Assembly: GCF_001547935.1 (NCBI RefSeq)
Contig: NZ_AP014635.1
Coordinates: 2,666,001-2,730,000 of the forward strand
DNA: 64,000 bases
From: Vibrio tritonius
Lineage (GTDB): Bacteria; Pseudomonadota; Gammaproteobacteria; Enterobacterales; Vibrionaceae
Direction of reading: 5' to 3'
Below are positions 44,292 through 53,318 of this stretch, in pieces (positions within the stretch are counted from its first letter, which is position 1; the number at the start of each line of letters is the position of its first letter). A program made the translations under genes and the position numbers. Below the pieces are notes generated by a model. That model saw only the letters and a list, made by a program, of their open reading frames with translations, was not told the DNA's origin and did not search any database.

Positions 44292-45149
44292 ATGATGTCG
44301 TTAACAATTCAAACCGGTTCGGCCGGCGGAATGAGTGGCCTAGGCGGTCTAGGCGATATGGGTTCATCAAATTCACTCTCTGGCTCCAACTCCCTTGGAC
44401 TGAGTGGACAAGATTCAGGATTACTTGGCTCACAAAGTGGTCAAAGCAATCCACTTGAGCAGTTGATCGGCATGATGGTGAAAGCCCTACTGAAAATGGT
44501 GCAAGGTGGCGAAAGTGGCGCCTCAGGCCAAGATCAGGGGACAGGCGCAAGCCAAGGTGGCCAAGGTTCCGATTTAGGTGACATGCTTAAACAACTGCTT
44601 GAGCAAATGACCCAAGGAACCCAAGGTAATAGTGGAGCATCTACCGGCCAAGGCGGCGACGGTAATAGCTCTGGTGCTCAAGGTCAAATGAGCATGGAAG
44701 AGATGATGAAACTGCTCATGATGATGATGAAACTCATGATGAACGGTTCAGACTCAAGTAGCTCAGACAGTGGCGCCGGCGCAATAGGTGGCACTGGTGG
44801 CACAGGGGGTTCTGGCGGTGCTAGTGGTCTTGGCGGCGCAAACAGCTTAGGTGGTTCAGGTTCCACCGATGGCGGTTTTTCGATGCGAGATTTGGGAAAA
44901 AGCCTCGTCGATTTGGGTAATAGTTTGATGCAAGGTTCGAGTGAAAGTGCCCTCAACAATACCATCTCACCAACTCAAGATGGCGGTGGTCAAATCGGTG
45001 ATATGTTCAAAGATGTACTCAAACTGGTGGCAAAAATGATGGACAACAACAGCGGATCATTTGGGCAATCAGGATTAGGGCTAGGTGACGCGATGGGTGG
45101 AATGGGTGGCCAAAGTGGTGCTCCTTCCGTCTCACTTTCGATCGGCTGA
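44292..45149 (+). CDS. Gly-rich harpin (HpaG/HrpN type)
   Basis: The 285-residue protein is very rich in Gly, Ser, Gln and Met, with no Cys, signal peptide or charged core. Amphipathic Leu/Met helices (NPLEQLIGMMVKALLKMV, LGDMLKQLLEQMTQG, MEEMMKLLMMMMKLMMNG) alternate with Gly-rich linkers, the layout of heat-stable harpins. A single repeat copy (44537-44551) is translated Gly-Thr-Gly-Ala. It has its own hrp box and terminator, and is the third harpin-like product of the island along with HrpW and the HrpN-like protein. An ATG one codon downstream is equally possible. Confidence 0.82.
   Translation: MMSLTIQTGSAGGMSGLGGLGDMGSSNSLSGSNSLGLSGQDSGLLGSQSGQSNPLEQLIGMMVKALLKMVQGGESGASGQDQGTGASQGGQGSDLGDMLKQLLEQMTQGTQGNSGASTGQGGDGNSSGAQGQMSMEEMMKLLMMMMKLMMNGSDSSSSDSGAGAIGGTGGTGGSGGASGLGGANSLGGSGSTDGGFSMRDLGKSLVDLGNSLMQGSSESALNNTISPTQDGGGQIGDMFKDVLKLVAKMMDNNSGSFGQSGLGLGDAMGGMGGQSGAPSVSLSIG
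44537..44551 (+). repeat. Repeat copy inside the Gly-rich harpin gene
   Basis: GGGGACAGGCGCAAG, in the Gly-Thr-Gly-Ala frame and on the coding strand, within a linker between two amphipathic helices. Confidence 0.65.
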
Positions 45150-45161
45150 ACTCATTGAGTG

Positions 45162-45191
45162 AACAGGCTCTGGAGTCCAGAGCTTGTTTTT
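45162..45191 (+). terminator. Terminator after the Gly-rich harpin gene
   Basis: AACAGGCTCTGG and CCAGAGCTTGTT form a 12-bp stem with one G-T pair and a T run. It sits 13 bases past the stop codon. Confidence 0.75.
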
Positions 45192-45210
45192 ACGTGTAAC
45201 AGGACCAACT

Positions 45211-45534
45211 ATGACGCAACAAAACTCAACCACCCCACAAACATGGCTAGAGCTGATTGAAAAAGGTGACGGCTATCTTAATCCAAAGCAACGCCAAGCA
45301 TTTGAACAAGCCATAGAACTTGTCATGGAACGACTCACTATCACGTTGGGGCGACATTCCACCCCTGCAGAGCAAAATGAACCTTTTGATTTTTCAACCT
45401 ATATTGAACGTTTAGAAGATCGTTTCCTTGCCGATGCAGAGCAAGAGTCTGAACTTGAGCAAGATGCCGCACTCACCGCAGCTCGTGTTGTTTCTCATAT
45501 TGCTCAATTAATTCAATCCCACACTCCTCACTAA
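45211..45534 (+). CDS. Small acidic protein of the Hrp island, unknown function
   Basis: This is a 107-residue protein from the ATG at 45211 (AGGA seven bases upstream). It is helical, acidic and soluble (GYLNPKQRQAFEQAIELVMERL, FLADAEQESELEQDAAL). It lies between a harpin gene and hrpJ, followed by a hairpin at 45555-45576. Size, charge and position would suit a type III chaperone or small regulator, but no family is recognised. It has no hrp box of its own and may depend on read-through from the harpin gene. Confidence 0.55.
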   Translation: MTQQNSTTPQTWLELIEKGDGYLNPKQRQAFEQAIELVMERLTITLGRHSTPAEQNEPFDFSTYIERLEDRFLADAEQESELEQDAALTAARVVSHIAQLIQSHTPH

Positions 45535-45554
45535 TTCCTCACTAGATACCTTGT

Positions 45555-45576
45555 CCCTGCCCACCATGTGGCAGGG
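45555..45576 (+). terminator. Inverted repeat before the hrpJ promoter
   Basis: CCCTGCC and GGCAGGG form the stem; no clear T tract follows. It lies between the small acidic gene and the hrpJ hrp box. Confidence 0.45.
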
Positions 45577-45594
45577 CTAATCTCACCCTTCTCT

Positions 45595-45623
45595 GGAACT
45601 TTTTTACCCTCCGACGCCACCCA
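45595..45623 (+). promoter_or_regulatory. HrpL-dependent promoter of hrpJ-hrcV
   Basis: GGAACT-N16-CCACCCA, about 90 bases before hrpJ. It should also transcribe hrcV and the GGDEF-type gene. Confidence 0.87.
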
Positions 45624-45711
45624 TCTAAAAACCGTTGGCAAGCCGTGGTTGCTGACACCAGCCCAATGAAACGTATCGCACAACGCACTCAGTATCCGGA
45701 GCCTAAGCCCA

Positions 45712-46824
45712 ATGAATATTCAAGCCATACCGAATACGCCACCACAACCCTTAGAGCCGATAACGCCACTCGCTGCAGCGACCAAAACGGTTGCTCCTGT
45801 CATGGTCAATCCAGCACAAGACATGGCCGACTCCATGGAAGAGATCTCGATGAGATTTAGCGAAAATGTGGAAAAAAGTACCAAGAGTCTAGCTGAACGG
45901 AGTATTAAAACTCGCTCAGAACAGCGCGTAGAAAAACTGGCAGAGCTCTACCAAATGCTGACCAGCCAAGACACCAACACATTAAATCAGGAAGTACGTA
46001 GACTTCTTGCCCTAAGCCAGCAACAGATGCAGCTTGATGATTTGCTCAAAAGTGTTGGCGGCGATCCAGCTAAAGCGGAGGTGCTGCTACAAAAAGCCTT
46101 ATTGCAAGCCAAAGGCTCTCGTCCAGCCGAGCAAATTGCGCGCTTAGAACAATTGAGCCAAGAACTGCATGAACAACATGGTGCTCAGGTGATGGCTGGC
46201 CTTAACACCGCTGGTGCATTGGCTATGTTTAGCCAAGACCCCGACAATCGCCAATCGCTGCGCCAGCTTTACTATCAACATGTTGTTGGCCAAGCGTCAC
46301 TCGCAACGCTTTTTGATGCCTTGTTAACCCGTTTTGATGAACACCATTTTGCTCAAGGCATTCATACTTTAATGCGGGCAATGACCGACGATTTGGCTGC
46401 GCAATTTCCATCACTACCTCGCGGGCATTTGCGAGTATTACTGCGCGATCTCACCGCAAGTCAGCAACTCACTAATATTCTCAATGGCGTACAAGCCATG
46501 CTACTTAAATTATCGGCTAAAGGCATGCTCAAAGAGATGAGCGCCGCTCGCCTTACTCGCCGACTGATCGATTTTACCCAAACCAGCCTCTACCCAAGAG
46601 AGGTAAAAACGTTAAGTAATGAAACGGTCGGAGAGAATCCTTTAGCACATGTAGTGCTGCTTAACACCCTTTATCCCCTGATTCAAAAAATGCCACTACC
46701 ACTATGGAAAGACAGCAAATCCCGTCAGAGCACCCTTAATCTCATTTTGCGTTTGATGACCGAATACGCACATTACGAACGACAACAAAACGCCCAGTCA
46801 GCAGGGAGTTCTAACCCACAATGA
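45712..46824 (+). CDS. hrpJ: HrpJ, SctW-type gatekeeper
   Basis: The 370-residue helical protein resembles HrpJ/SepL/YopN gatekeepers: disordered N terminus, MEEISMRFSENVEKSTKSLAER, then helical repeats with LRQLYYQHVVGQASLATLFDALL and a C-terminal domain. Gatekeepers control the switch between early and late substrates and may be secreted. It is first in the operon hrpJ-hrcV, exactly as in P. syringae and Erwinia, and overlaps hrcV by four bases. Confidence 0.88.
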   Translation: MNIQAIPNTPPQPLEPITPLAAATKTVAPVMVNPAQDMADSMEEISMRFSENVEKSTKSLAERSIKTRSEQRVEKLAELYQMLTSQDTNTLNQEVRRLLALSQQQMQLDDLLKSVGGDPAKAEVLLQKALLQAKGSRPAEQIARLEQLSQELHEQHGAQVMAGLNTAGALAMFSQDPDNRQSLRQLYYQHVVGQASLATLFDALLTRFDEHHFAQGIHTLMRAMTDDLAAQFPSLPRGHLRVLLRDLTASQQLTNILNGVQAMLLKLSAKGMLKEMSAARLTRRLIDFTQTSLYPREVKTLSNETVGENPLAHVVLLNTLYPLIQKMPLPLWKDSKSRQSTLNLILRLMTEYAHYERQQNAQSAGSSNPQ

Positions 46825-48908
46825 ACCAACTTTTTATTCTACTCAATCGCTTCGCTATCAGTGCGATGAAACGCTCCGAAATTGTTGGAGCCACCTTCGT
46901 TATTGCCATTGTGTTTATGATGATCATCCCCCTACCAACGGGGTTGGTAGATGTTTTGATCGCTCTGAACATCAGCCTTTCGTCCCTGTTGATTGCACTG
47001 GCGATGTATCTGCCGGGTCCTTTGGCTTTCTCCTCGTTTCCAGCCGTACTGCTGCTGACCACCATGTTTCGCTTGGCGTTATCTATCTCCACCACTCGGC
47101 TTATTTTACTTGAACAAGATGCTGGGGATATTGTTGAAGCCTTCGGTAACTTCGTGGTGGGCGGTAACTTAGCGGTCGGCTTGGTGATCTTTTTGATTTT
47201 GACCGTAGTAAACTTTTTGGTGATCACCAAAGGTTCTGAGCGCGTAGCAGAAGTAGCCGCTCGCTTTACTCTTGATGCTATGCCGGGCAAACAGATGTCC
47301 ATCGACAGTGACTTACGCGCTGGCTTGCTTGAAGCTCATGAAGCCAGACATCGCCGCGAATTGCTTGCCAAAGAGAGCCAATTGTTTGGTGCTATGGACG
47401 GTGCGATGAAATTCGTGAAAGGAGACGCCATCGCTAGTTTAGTGGTTGTGTCTATTAACCTTATCGGTGGGTTTGCCGTCGGCACATTACAGCACGATAT
47501 GAGCGCCAGTGACTCGATGCACCTGTACTCTGTACTGACCATCGGTGATGGTTTGATTGCACAAATCCCGGCCCTACTCATCTCCTTGACCGCTGGTATG
47601 ATCATCACCCGTGTTGCCCCTGATAGCCAAGCGGTCGACGCCAATATTGGCCGTGAAATGGCCGAGCAGATCACCAGCCAACCTAAAGCGTGGATCATAG
47701 CTGCATGCGGTATGATCGGTTTTGCCCTTTTGCCAGGGATGCCTACGGTGATCTTTTTGGTGTTAGCGGGCCTGTCACTGTTGAGTGGCTTTTTCCAGCT
47801 GTTTAAAGCCAAACAGATCGCCCGTTATGAATCAATGCATCACGTTCCTGAAGGCACGCCGGCAGAATTTAATGGTGAAGAGGATGTGCGCCGCTTTAAT
47901 CCGGCGCGACCTTACACTTTGCTCTTTCATCCTTGTCGTAGCCAACCCAATGATCCAATAACGGTTGAGTTGATTCGCCAAGCTCGCCGATGCCGTAACC
48001 GCATTGTGGATAAATTCGGCATTACCCTGCCTTCATTTGACATTGATTACAGCTCAGATTTGGAACCTGACGAATTTCAGTTTTGTGTTTATGAAGTTCC
48101 AACCCTACGAGCAACCTATTTAGAAAACCGTATTGCCATTCCAATAAATCAATTGAGCGAAGAAGAGTTTGCCCAAGGGGATGCCGGACGCAACGATCGC
48201 CAAGAAGAGGAATGGGTGTGGTTCGACGATAATCACCTAATCATGCAACGAGAAGATCTCGCCAAAGTGACACCATTAATGTTGGTGATTGAGCGCCTTG
48301 AGCGCCTCTTTTTTGCTACTGGACCGCAATTTATTGGCCTACAAGAAGCCAAAGCTATTTTGAGCTGGGTTGAGAATGAACAATCGGAACTGGCGCAAGA
48401 GCTGCAACGCGTTTTACCCACATCACGCTTTGCAGCGGTGTTACAACGCTTGGCTGCAGAATGTGTTCCGCTGCGTGCGATTCGCCCCATCGCCGAAGCG
48501 TTAATTGAACATGGCCAATACGAACGAGACATCGGCGCATTAACCGACTACGTTCGTATCAGCCTCAAAGCGCAAATTTGCCACCAATACACCAGCGAAA
48601 CGGGTATGCATGTTTGGTTATTGACGCCAGAAGCAGAAGAATTATTGCGCGACTCCTTACGTCAAACCCAAACAGAATCATTCTTTGCTTTACCACAATC
48701 AGCAAGCCAAATATTGGTTGAACAGCTGCGCCAAGCCTTTCCGGTATTGGCTGCGCCCAAACCCGTATTGTTAGTGGCTCAAGACTTACGCCGTATTCTG
48801 CGCAACTTATTACAAGATGAATTTAATCACGTACCAGTGCTGTCGTTTACTGAACTGCAAAGCACTGCTCAAATCAACGTATTGGGACGGATATCTCTTG
48901 AAAGCTGA
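46821..48908 (+). CDS. hrcV: HrcV, SctV major export gate protein
   Basis: This 695-residue inner-membrane protein has about eight N-terminal helices (to residue 330) with the conserved FHIPEP-type region (FPAVLLLTTMFRLALSISTTRL, RFTLDAMPGKQMSIDSDL) and a large cytoplasmic domain that forms the nonameric ring. The highly conserved sequence leaves no doubt. It overlaps hrpJ upstream, and its last bases contain the probable TTG start of the GGDEF-type gene. Confidence 0.97.
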   Translation: MNQLFILLNRFAISAMKRSEIVGATFVIAIVFMMIIPLPTGLVDVLIALNISLSSLLIALAMYLPGPLAFSSFPAVLLLTTMFRLALSISTTRLILLEQDAGDIVEAFGNFVVGGNLAVGLVIFLILTVVNFLVITKGSERVAEVAARFTLDAMPGKQMSIDSDLRAGLLEAHEARHRRELLAKESQLFGAMDGAMKFVKGDAIASLVVVSINLIGGFAVGTLQHDMSASDSMHLYSVLTIGDGLIAQIPALLISLTAGMIITRVAPDSQAVDANIGREMAEQITSQPKAWIIAACGMIGFALLPGMPTVIFLVLAGLSLLSGFFQLFKAKQIARYESMHHVPEGTPAEFNGEEDVRRFNPARPYTLLFHPCRSQPNDPITVELIRQARRCRNRIVDKFGITLPSFDIDYSSDLEPDEFQFCVYEVPTLRATYLENRIAIPINQLSEEEFAQGDAGRNDRQEEEWVWFDDNHLIMQREDLAKVTPLMLVIERLERLFFATGPQFIGLQEAKAILSWVENEQSELAQELQRVLPTSRFAAVLQRLAAECVPLRAIRPIAEALIEHGQYERDIGALTDYVRISLKAQICHQYTSETGMHVWLLTPEAEELLRDSLRQTQTESFFALPQSASQILVEQLRQAFPVLAAPKPVLLVAQDLRRILRNLLQDEFNHVPVLSFTELQSTAQINVLGRISLES

Positions 48909-50034
48909 TTCATCACACAAGCCACAACTCGCCACCAGTACGCAAATTGCTAACTGGATATCATTACAACAAGTCGCCTTGATCTTAGTGTGCATCATAG
49001 GATTAACGCTGTTCTTTACCTACACCCATGCTAAAGAGCAACGTGAAGAAGCATTACGCCACGCCAAGCTGTCGCTTAAATTGGTGCAAGACGCCTTATT
49101 AGAATCACATACTGAACCTGAAACATGGCGTTATATCGATCTGCAGCGTCCAAGTATCCAAGAACTGCTCGATCACTTAGCTAACGATCTAGACACTCGG
49201 GTATATCTTTACGTTGATGATGAACAGCGTCTAGCCCCTTCGTCTTCGGTAAGGAAAGAAGAATACTCTGCCGTTGATCTTTCAAGGAATGCCATTATCG
49301 AATTACAGATGGGGGCCACCTCTGCCTACTACACCAATAACAACACGCCTCGCTATCTACTGGCACAAGCTTTGAGTAACGACCTGTTATTAGTTGCTGA
49401 TGTTCCACAGCCTAGCTGGCGTGAACGTTTTGGTGCGCCCATATACGTGCTACTCACGTGTGGCTTTATATTGACTCTATTTATTCGCCGTAGTGGACGC
49501 CGTTTAAGCCGATTATGGCGAAAACAAAGTGTCGCCCAAGCGATGATAGATCCTCTCACCATGGTGCCAAGTCGTTATGGGTTTAGTCTGCTGTCAAAAG
49601 CGTACTTTCCTCCCAATACCGCTGCTTCGCTCCCTATCGGGATACTGGTCGTTAATGTGCAGCAGTTTAATCAGTTCAATCAAAGATATAGCCCAGCATT
49701 TGCCGACAAAATATTGCAAGCAATAGCCCAATGGTTGACGCAACAGGTTGATTCTCAGCACCTGCTGTGCCGTTGGAATGGTGATGAGTTTCTGATTTTG
49801 CTCCAAGATTGCGAAGCAGAAGAAGCTCAGATTCGAGCGCAGTACATTTTGCATCACTTCAATCACGCTCCTCTTGTCATTGACGATATTCAACTCAAGG
49901 TGGATGTGCAAATTGGCGGATGTTGTGGGTACGCCCATCATTCAGCCGCTTCGTTGGTGCTTGGAGCAAACGAAGCGCTGCAAATAGCCAAAGTACAACA
50001 ATCTGAGTTCATCCTTCATCACTGCGGGAACTGA
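48898..50034 (+). CDS. Membrane protein with degenerate GGDEF domain, in the hrpJ operon
   Basis: From a TTG at 48898 the product has 378 residues: a membrane helix (about 24-43), a periplasmic domain, a second helix (about 180-197), and a GGDEF-type domain with DPLTMVPSRYGF and RWNGDEFLILL. The first metal-binding Asp (normally D-x-D-x-F-K) is replaced (VVNVQQFNQFN), and the motif reads Asn-Gly-Asp-Glu-Phe, so cyclase activity is doubtful. It overlaps the hrcV stop. Known Hrp operons go straight from hrcV to hrpQ, so this is an added gene. It may sense GTP or c-di-GMP or serve as a scaffold (inference). Confidence 0.78.
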   Translation: MKADSSHKPQLATSTQIANWISLQQVALILVCIIGLTLFFTYTHAKEQREEALRHAKLSLKLVQDALLESHTEPETWRYIDLQRPSIQELLDHLANDLDTRVYLYVDDEQRLAPSSSVRKEEYSAVDLSRNAIIELQMGATSAYYTNNNTPRYLLAQALSNDLLLVADVPQPSWRERFGAPIYVLLTCGFILTLFIRRSGRRLSRLWRKQSVAQAMIDPLTMVPSRYGFSLLSKAYFPPNTAASLPIGILVVNVQQFNQFNQRYSPAFADKILQAIAQWLTQQVDSQHLLCRWNGDEFLILLQDCEAEEAQIRAQYILHHFNHAPLVIDDIQLKVDVQIGGCCGYAHHSAASLVLGANEALQIAKVQQSEFILHHCGN

Positions 50035-50054
50035 ATACGCCCAGTCGCCACATA
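50027..50054 (+). promoter_or_regulatory. HrpL-dependent promoter of hrpQ-hrcU
   Basis: GGAACT-N15-CCACATA. It begins within the last codon/stop of the GGDEF-type gene and lies 62 bases before hrpQ, giving the export-apparatus genes their own promoter. Confidence 0.87.
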
Positions 50055-50115
50055 GAAGATAGCCACAAAGCCATGGGGGCATAGTGGCCTTTTCTTCAAC
50101 CTGAGAGCGACAACC

Positions 50116-51021
50116 ATGTATGAATTACGTGTACTAACCGGTTTAAACCGGGGCGCAGCTCTGCCACTCATCGGCGAGGAGTGGCTGATAGGCGCAGACC
50201 AAGAAGCCGACTTGGTTCTTTTAGATAGTGATATCGCCCCACAACACTGCTCTATTACCTCTCAACAATCGGGCTGGGTATTAACCAAGCGACAAGGTGA
50301 GATGACCGACAACGAAGGACATGTTATCGAACACTTAGAGATTGCCGAAGGAGAGGTTAGTTTCGCTCTTGGCAGTGTTTGGCTCACCATGTGTCCTGCA
50401 GAAACCCCGTGGCAATATGAACTACCAGCAACTCAAGTGACATCCGGCGTCACGCCAGAGTCGATAGCAGTTGAGCCAGCGCCAGCCCGTAAAAAGACAG
50501 TATTGCCCTTTTTGCTAGGTTTTATTAGTGCGGTCACCATTGCCGCAACCAGCACTTGGGCAGCATTGTATCCAACGCCGCAAAGCACTAGCGCACCCAC
50601 ATTGCCAACCATTCAAGATGATAGAGAAAAACTATCTGATAGTGCCGCTGTGGAACAAACATTGCTCAACATGCTCTCAGAACGAGAACTCAATCGTTTT
50701 ATAGCGCTGTCTCATCAAGGCTCTCAGGTGGCAATGACCGGCTCACTCACCACCGACCAAAGTCAAAAACTTGAGCGAATGATGGCGCGTTTTCATGAGC
50801 AATACCAAACCCCGGTAACCATCGCTAAACGGATATCTGCCCAAAAAAGCGCTCTGCCCTTTGAGATAGTACAGATTGTTTCTGGCCCAATGGCGAGTGT
50901 CGTCACCAGCAATGGCAAACGTCTCTTTGTGGGAGATGAAATCGAAGGGCTACGCTTAGTCTCTATCGATGCCAACAAAGTCGTGTTCAAAGGAAAAGAC
51001 AACTTTGAGGTCTCTTGGTGA
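50116..51021 (+). CDS. hrpQ: HrpQ, SctD inner-membrane ring protein
   Basis: The 301-residue protein has an N-terminal FHA-like domain (YELRVLTGLNRGAALPL, LIGADQEADLVLLDSDIAPQHC), a single membrane helix (about 131-152, FLLGFISAVTIAATSTWAAL) and a periplasmic ring-building domain. This is the SctD layout. It precedes hrcN and overlaps its GTG start. It forms the outer of the two inner-membrane rings. Confidence 0.9.
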   Translation: MYELRVLTGLNRGAALPLIGEEWLIGADQEADLVLLDSDIAPQHCSITSQQSGWVLTKRQGEMTDNEGHVIEHLEIAEGEVSFALGSVWLTMCPAETPWQYELPATQVTSGVTPESIAVEPAPARKKTVLPFLLGFISAVTIAATSTWAALYPTPQSTSAPTLPTIQDDREKLSDSAAVEQTLLNMLSERELNRFIALSHQGSQVAMTGSLTTDQSQKLERMMARFHEQYQTPVTIAKRISAQKSALPFEIVQIVSGPMASVVTSNGKRLFVGDEIEGLRLVSIDANKVVFKGKDNFEVSW

Positions 51022-52403
51022 ACAGTTCACAGCAGCAAGCAAGCCCCCACCAGCGCCTACAGCAATGGCAACAGCAAGTGTCCCATGATTGGCAGCAAGC
51101 CTCTTGCGTCACCATTCAAGGCAAAGTGAGTGACATCAACGGAATTTTGCTTGAAGGGTCACTGCCCTTCGCTCGTATTGGTGATTTATGCAGTGTCTCA
51201 GGCACTGCAGGCAGTGATGTGCTGGCGGAAGTGGTGGGCTTTAGCGCCGATAAAGTTCTGCTCTCAGCGCTTGGCAACTTAGAGGGTATTGAAGCTGGGG
51301 CGCCTATTGTTCCGCACTATGTACAACATCAAATTGTGTGTAACGATGCCCTATTGGGGTCGGTGCTGGATGGTTTTGGACGCTTGCTACAAGGCCAACA
51401 AGCCGCCTTTTCTCTTAAACCATCAAGCACCACAACGCCTGTCATTCAAGATGCATTAGCGCCAACTAAGAAACCTCGTATTAGCGTGCCCATTCCCACT
51501 GGCTTGCGCGCTATCGATGGTTTAATGACCTTGGGCGAAGGACAGCGCGTTGGCGTATTTGCGGGTGCGGGCTGTGGTAAAACCACCTTGCTTGCTGAAC
51601 TTGCCCGCAATATGCCCTGTGATGTCATCGTTTTTGGTTTGATCGGTGAACGTGGTCGAGAGCTACGCGAATTTCTCGATCACGAACTGGACGAACAACT
51701 GCGCCAACGCTGCATTCTCGTCTGCAGCACCTCAGATAAAACCAGTATGGAGCGCGCCCGCGCGGCCTCAACCGCAACAGCCATTGCAGAAGGATTTCGC
51801 GCTCAAGGGAAACGAGTATTGCTGCTGATTGATTCACTAACCCGCTTCGCTCGAGCGCAACGTGAAATAGGTTTGGCCGCCGGCGAGCCTCCCGGTCGTG
51901 GTGGCTTTCCTCCGTCGGTTTACACCATGTTACCAAGACTGGTTGAACGAGCGGGAAACATGGAAGGTGCGGGCTCCATCACGGCTTTGTATACCGTGCT
52001 CATTGAAGGCGATGTCATTGCCGGTGACCCGGTCGCCGATGAAGTCCGATCCTTACTTGATGGACACATTGTTCTCTCACGCAAGCTGGCCGAAAAAAAC
52101 CACTACCCTGCGATCGATGTCTTGGGCAGTTTAAGTCGCATCATGACCAACGTGACCGAATACGACCATCGCGTCAAGGCTGGGGTACTGCGTAACCTAC
52201 TGGCATCCTACAAAGAGGTGGCCATGTTGCTGCAGTTAGGCGAATACGAAACGGGGTTAAATCCGTTCACCGATTACGCCATCGAAGTCTATCCAGAGAT
52301 CCTCGCGTTTTTACAGCAAGGCATGAGCGATCCCATGGAATACGACACCATTATCGACGCACTAGCTGAGTTGATTGACGATGCGCCGCCACTTCATTCC
52401 TGA
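51018..52403 (+). CDS. hrcN: HrcN, SctN export ATPase
   Basis: The 461-residue F1-beta-like ATPase has Walker A (FAGAGCGKTTLL), GLIGERGRELREFLDH, Walker B (VLLLIDSLTRFARAQRE) and GEPPGRGGFPPSVYTMLPRL. It unfolds substrates and detaches chaperones at the base of the secretion machine. The GTG at 51018 is chosen because GAGG lies seven bases upstream; it overlaps the hrpQ stop. c-di-GMP binding to HrcN is documented in Pseudomonas, which is of interest given the GGDEF-type gene nearby. Confidence 0.97.
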   Translation: MNSSQQQASPHQRLQQWQQQVSHDWQQASCVTIQGKVSDINGILLEGSLPFARIGDLCSVSGTAGSDVLAEVVGFSADKVLLSALGNLEGIEAGAPIVPHYVQHQIVCNDALLGSVLDGFGRLLQGQQAAFSLKPSSTTTPVIQDALAPTKKPRISVPIPTGLRAIDGLMTLGEGQRVGVFAGAGCGKTTLLAELARNMPCDVIVFGLIGERGRELREFLDHELDEQLRQRCILVCSTSDKTSMERARAASTATAIAEGFRAQGKRVLLLIDSLTRFARAQREIGLAAGEPPGRGGFPPSVYTMLPRLVERAGNMEGAGSITALYTVLIEGDVIAGDPVADEVRSLLDGHIVLSRKLAEKNHYPAIDVLGSLSRIMTNVTEYDHRVKAGVLRNLLASYKEVAMLLQLGEYETGLNPFTDYAIEVYPEILAFLQQGMSDPMEYDTIIDALAELIDDAPPLHS

Positions 52404-52845
52404 GCCTGAAGTACCTCGCGATGAGGACGAACTTGCCCTAGAGCAGACCCTCAATTGCTTAGGGCCGATACGAGATCATCGTTTAAGGAAAAGCCAACGA
52501 ACGTTGCGTAAAGAACAACAAAAACAACGTGAACTTGAACGACGTCACCAAGAGCAAGTTTGTCACCTTGAAACCCGTCAACTTGAGCAAATTGCACAGA
52601 AAAAAGCCCTAAGCGATCACCATCAGGGCCGACCTATCGACCAATCCACCTTGCACTGTTGGATAGGTCAAGAACGGGAGTTGCTCGCGCAAATTGAGCA
52701 AATAAAACAAACCATCAATCAACTAAAAAATGCCCTTGAACAACAAGCAGAGCGGGTCGAACAAGCCAAGCATCTTATGATTCAAGAGCAGCAACGCCAT
52801 GAAAAATGGCAACAAATGCAGCAATGGGTAAAGGAGTCACAATGA
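52381..52845 (+). CDS. hrpO: HrpO, SctO stalk protein
   Basis: The 154-residue protein is an almost continuous Gln/Glu/Arg-rich coiled coil, as expected of SctO/FliJ, which inserts into the ATPase ring. It starts inside hrcN (23-base overlap) and is followed by hrpP with a four-base overlap. Identification rests on coiled coil, length and position between hrcN and hrpP. Confidence 0.85.
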   Translation: MRRHFIPEPEVPRDEDELALEQTLNCLGPIRDHRLRKSQRTLRKEQQKQRELERRHQEQVCHLETRQLEQIAQKKALSDHHQGRPIDQSTLHCWIGQERELLAQIEQIKQTINQLKNALEQQAERVEQAKHLMIQEQQRHEKWQQMQQWVKESQ

Positions 52846-53318
52846 GTACACTCGCGCCAATTAAAGAATCATTACCACCACCTAAAGGCCAAGAGGAAGA
52901 CACCTCAACGTGGCACTCATCCCTTGGTACGAATCCAAACTCTTCACCTTTGCCCCAATTACAAGATATCGGGCTGTTTACCTCCTTAATCACGAATCAG
53001 TCTCAAGAAACAGCAACCACAGATCTAGGCGCAAACCCCACTCGCTGGCTAGAAAATATCACCCTGCGCGTAACCGACTGCTTACCTACTCAACCGCAAG
53101 ATTTCCATTGTCAGCTTTTACTGCCCAATTTAGGAGAAGTGCAATTGCAAGCACAGTACCAAGCCTCTACCTGGCAAATCCAGTTGTCGTTTCGCCGTCA
53201 CCAAAGTGCTCAAGCGGTACGCAAGGAACATGGTCAACTGAGTGATCACTTTAGCCGAGCACTTCAAGCACCGGTCGTACTCTCCATCCACTCGCTAGAA
53301 GGTGAACATGATGCCTAA
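52842..53318 (+). CDS. hrpP: HrpP, SctP substrate-specificity switch protein
   Basis: The protein has 158 residues from the ATG at 52842, which has a strong AAAGGAG site; the longer open frame from 52806 is rejected. A Pro-rich N-terminal half is followed by a compact C-terminal region (LPNLGEVQLQAQYQASTWQIQLSF) like the FliK/SctP switch domain. SctP measures needle or pilus length and switches export to late substrates. It lies in the expected position before hrcQ. Confidence 0.82.
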   Translation: MSTLAPIKESLPPPKGQEEDTSTWHSSLGTNPNSSPLPQLQDIGLFTSLITNQSQETATTDLGANPTRWLENITLRVTDCLPTQPQDFHCQLLLPNLGEVQLQAQYQASTWQIQLSFRRHQSAQAVRKEHGQLSDHFSRALQAPVVLSIHSLEGEHDA

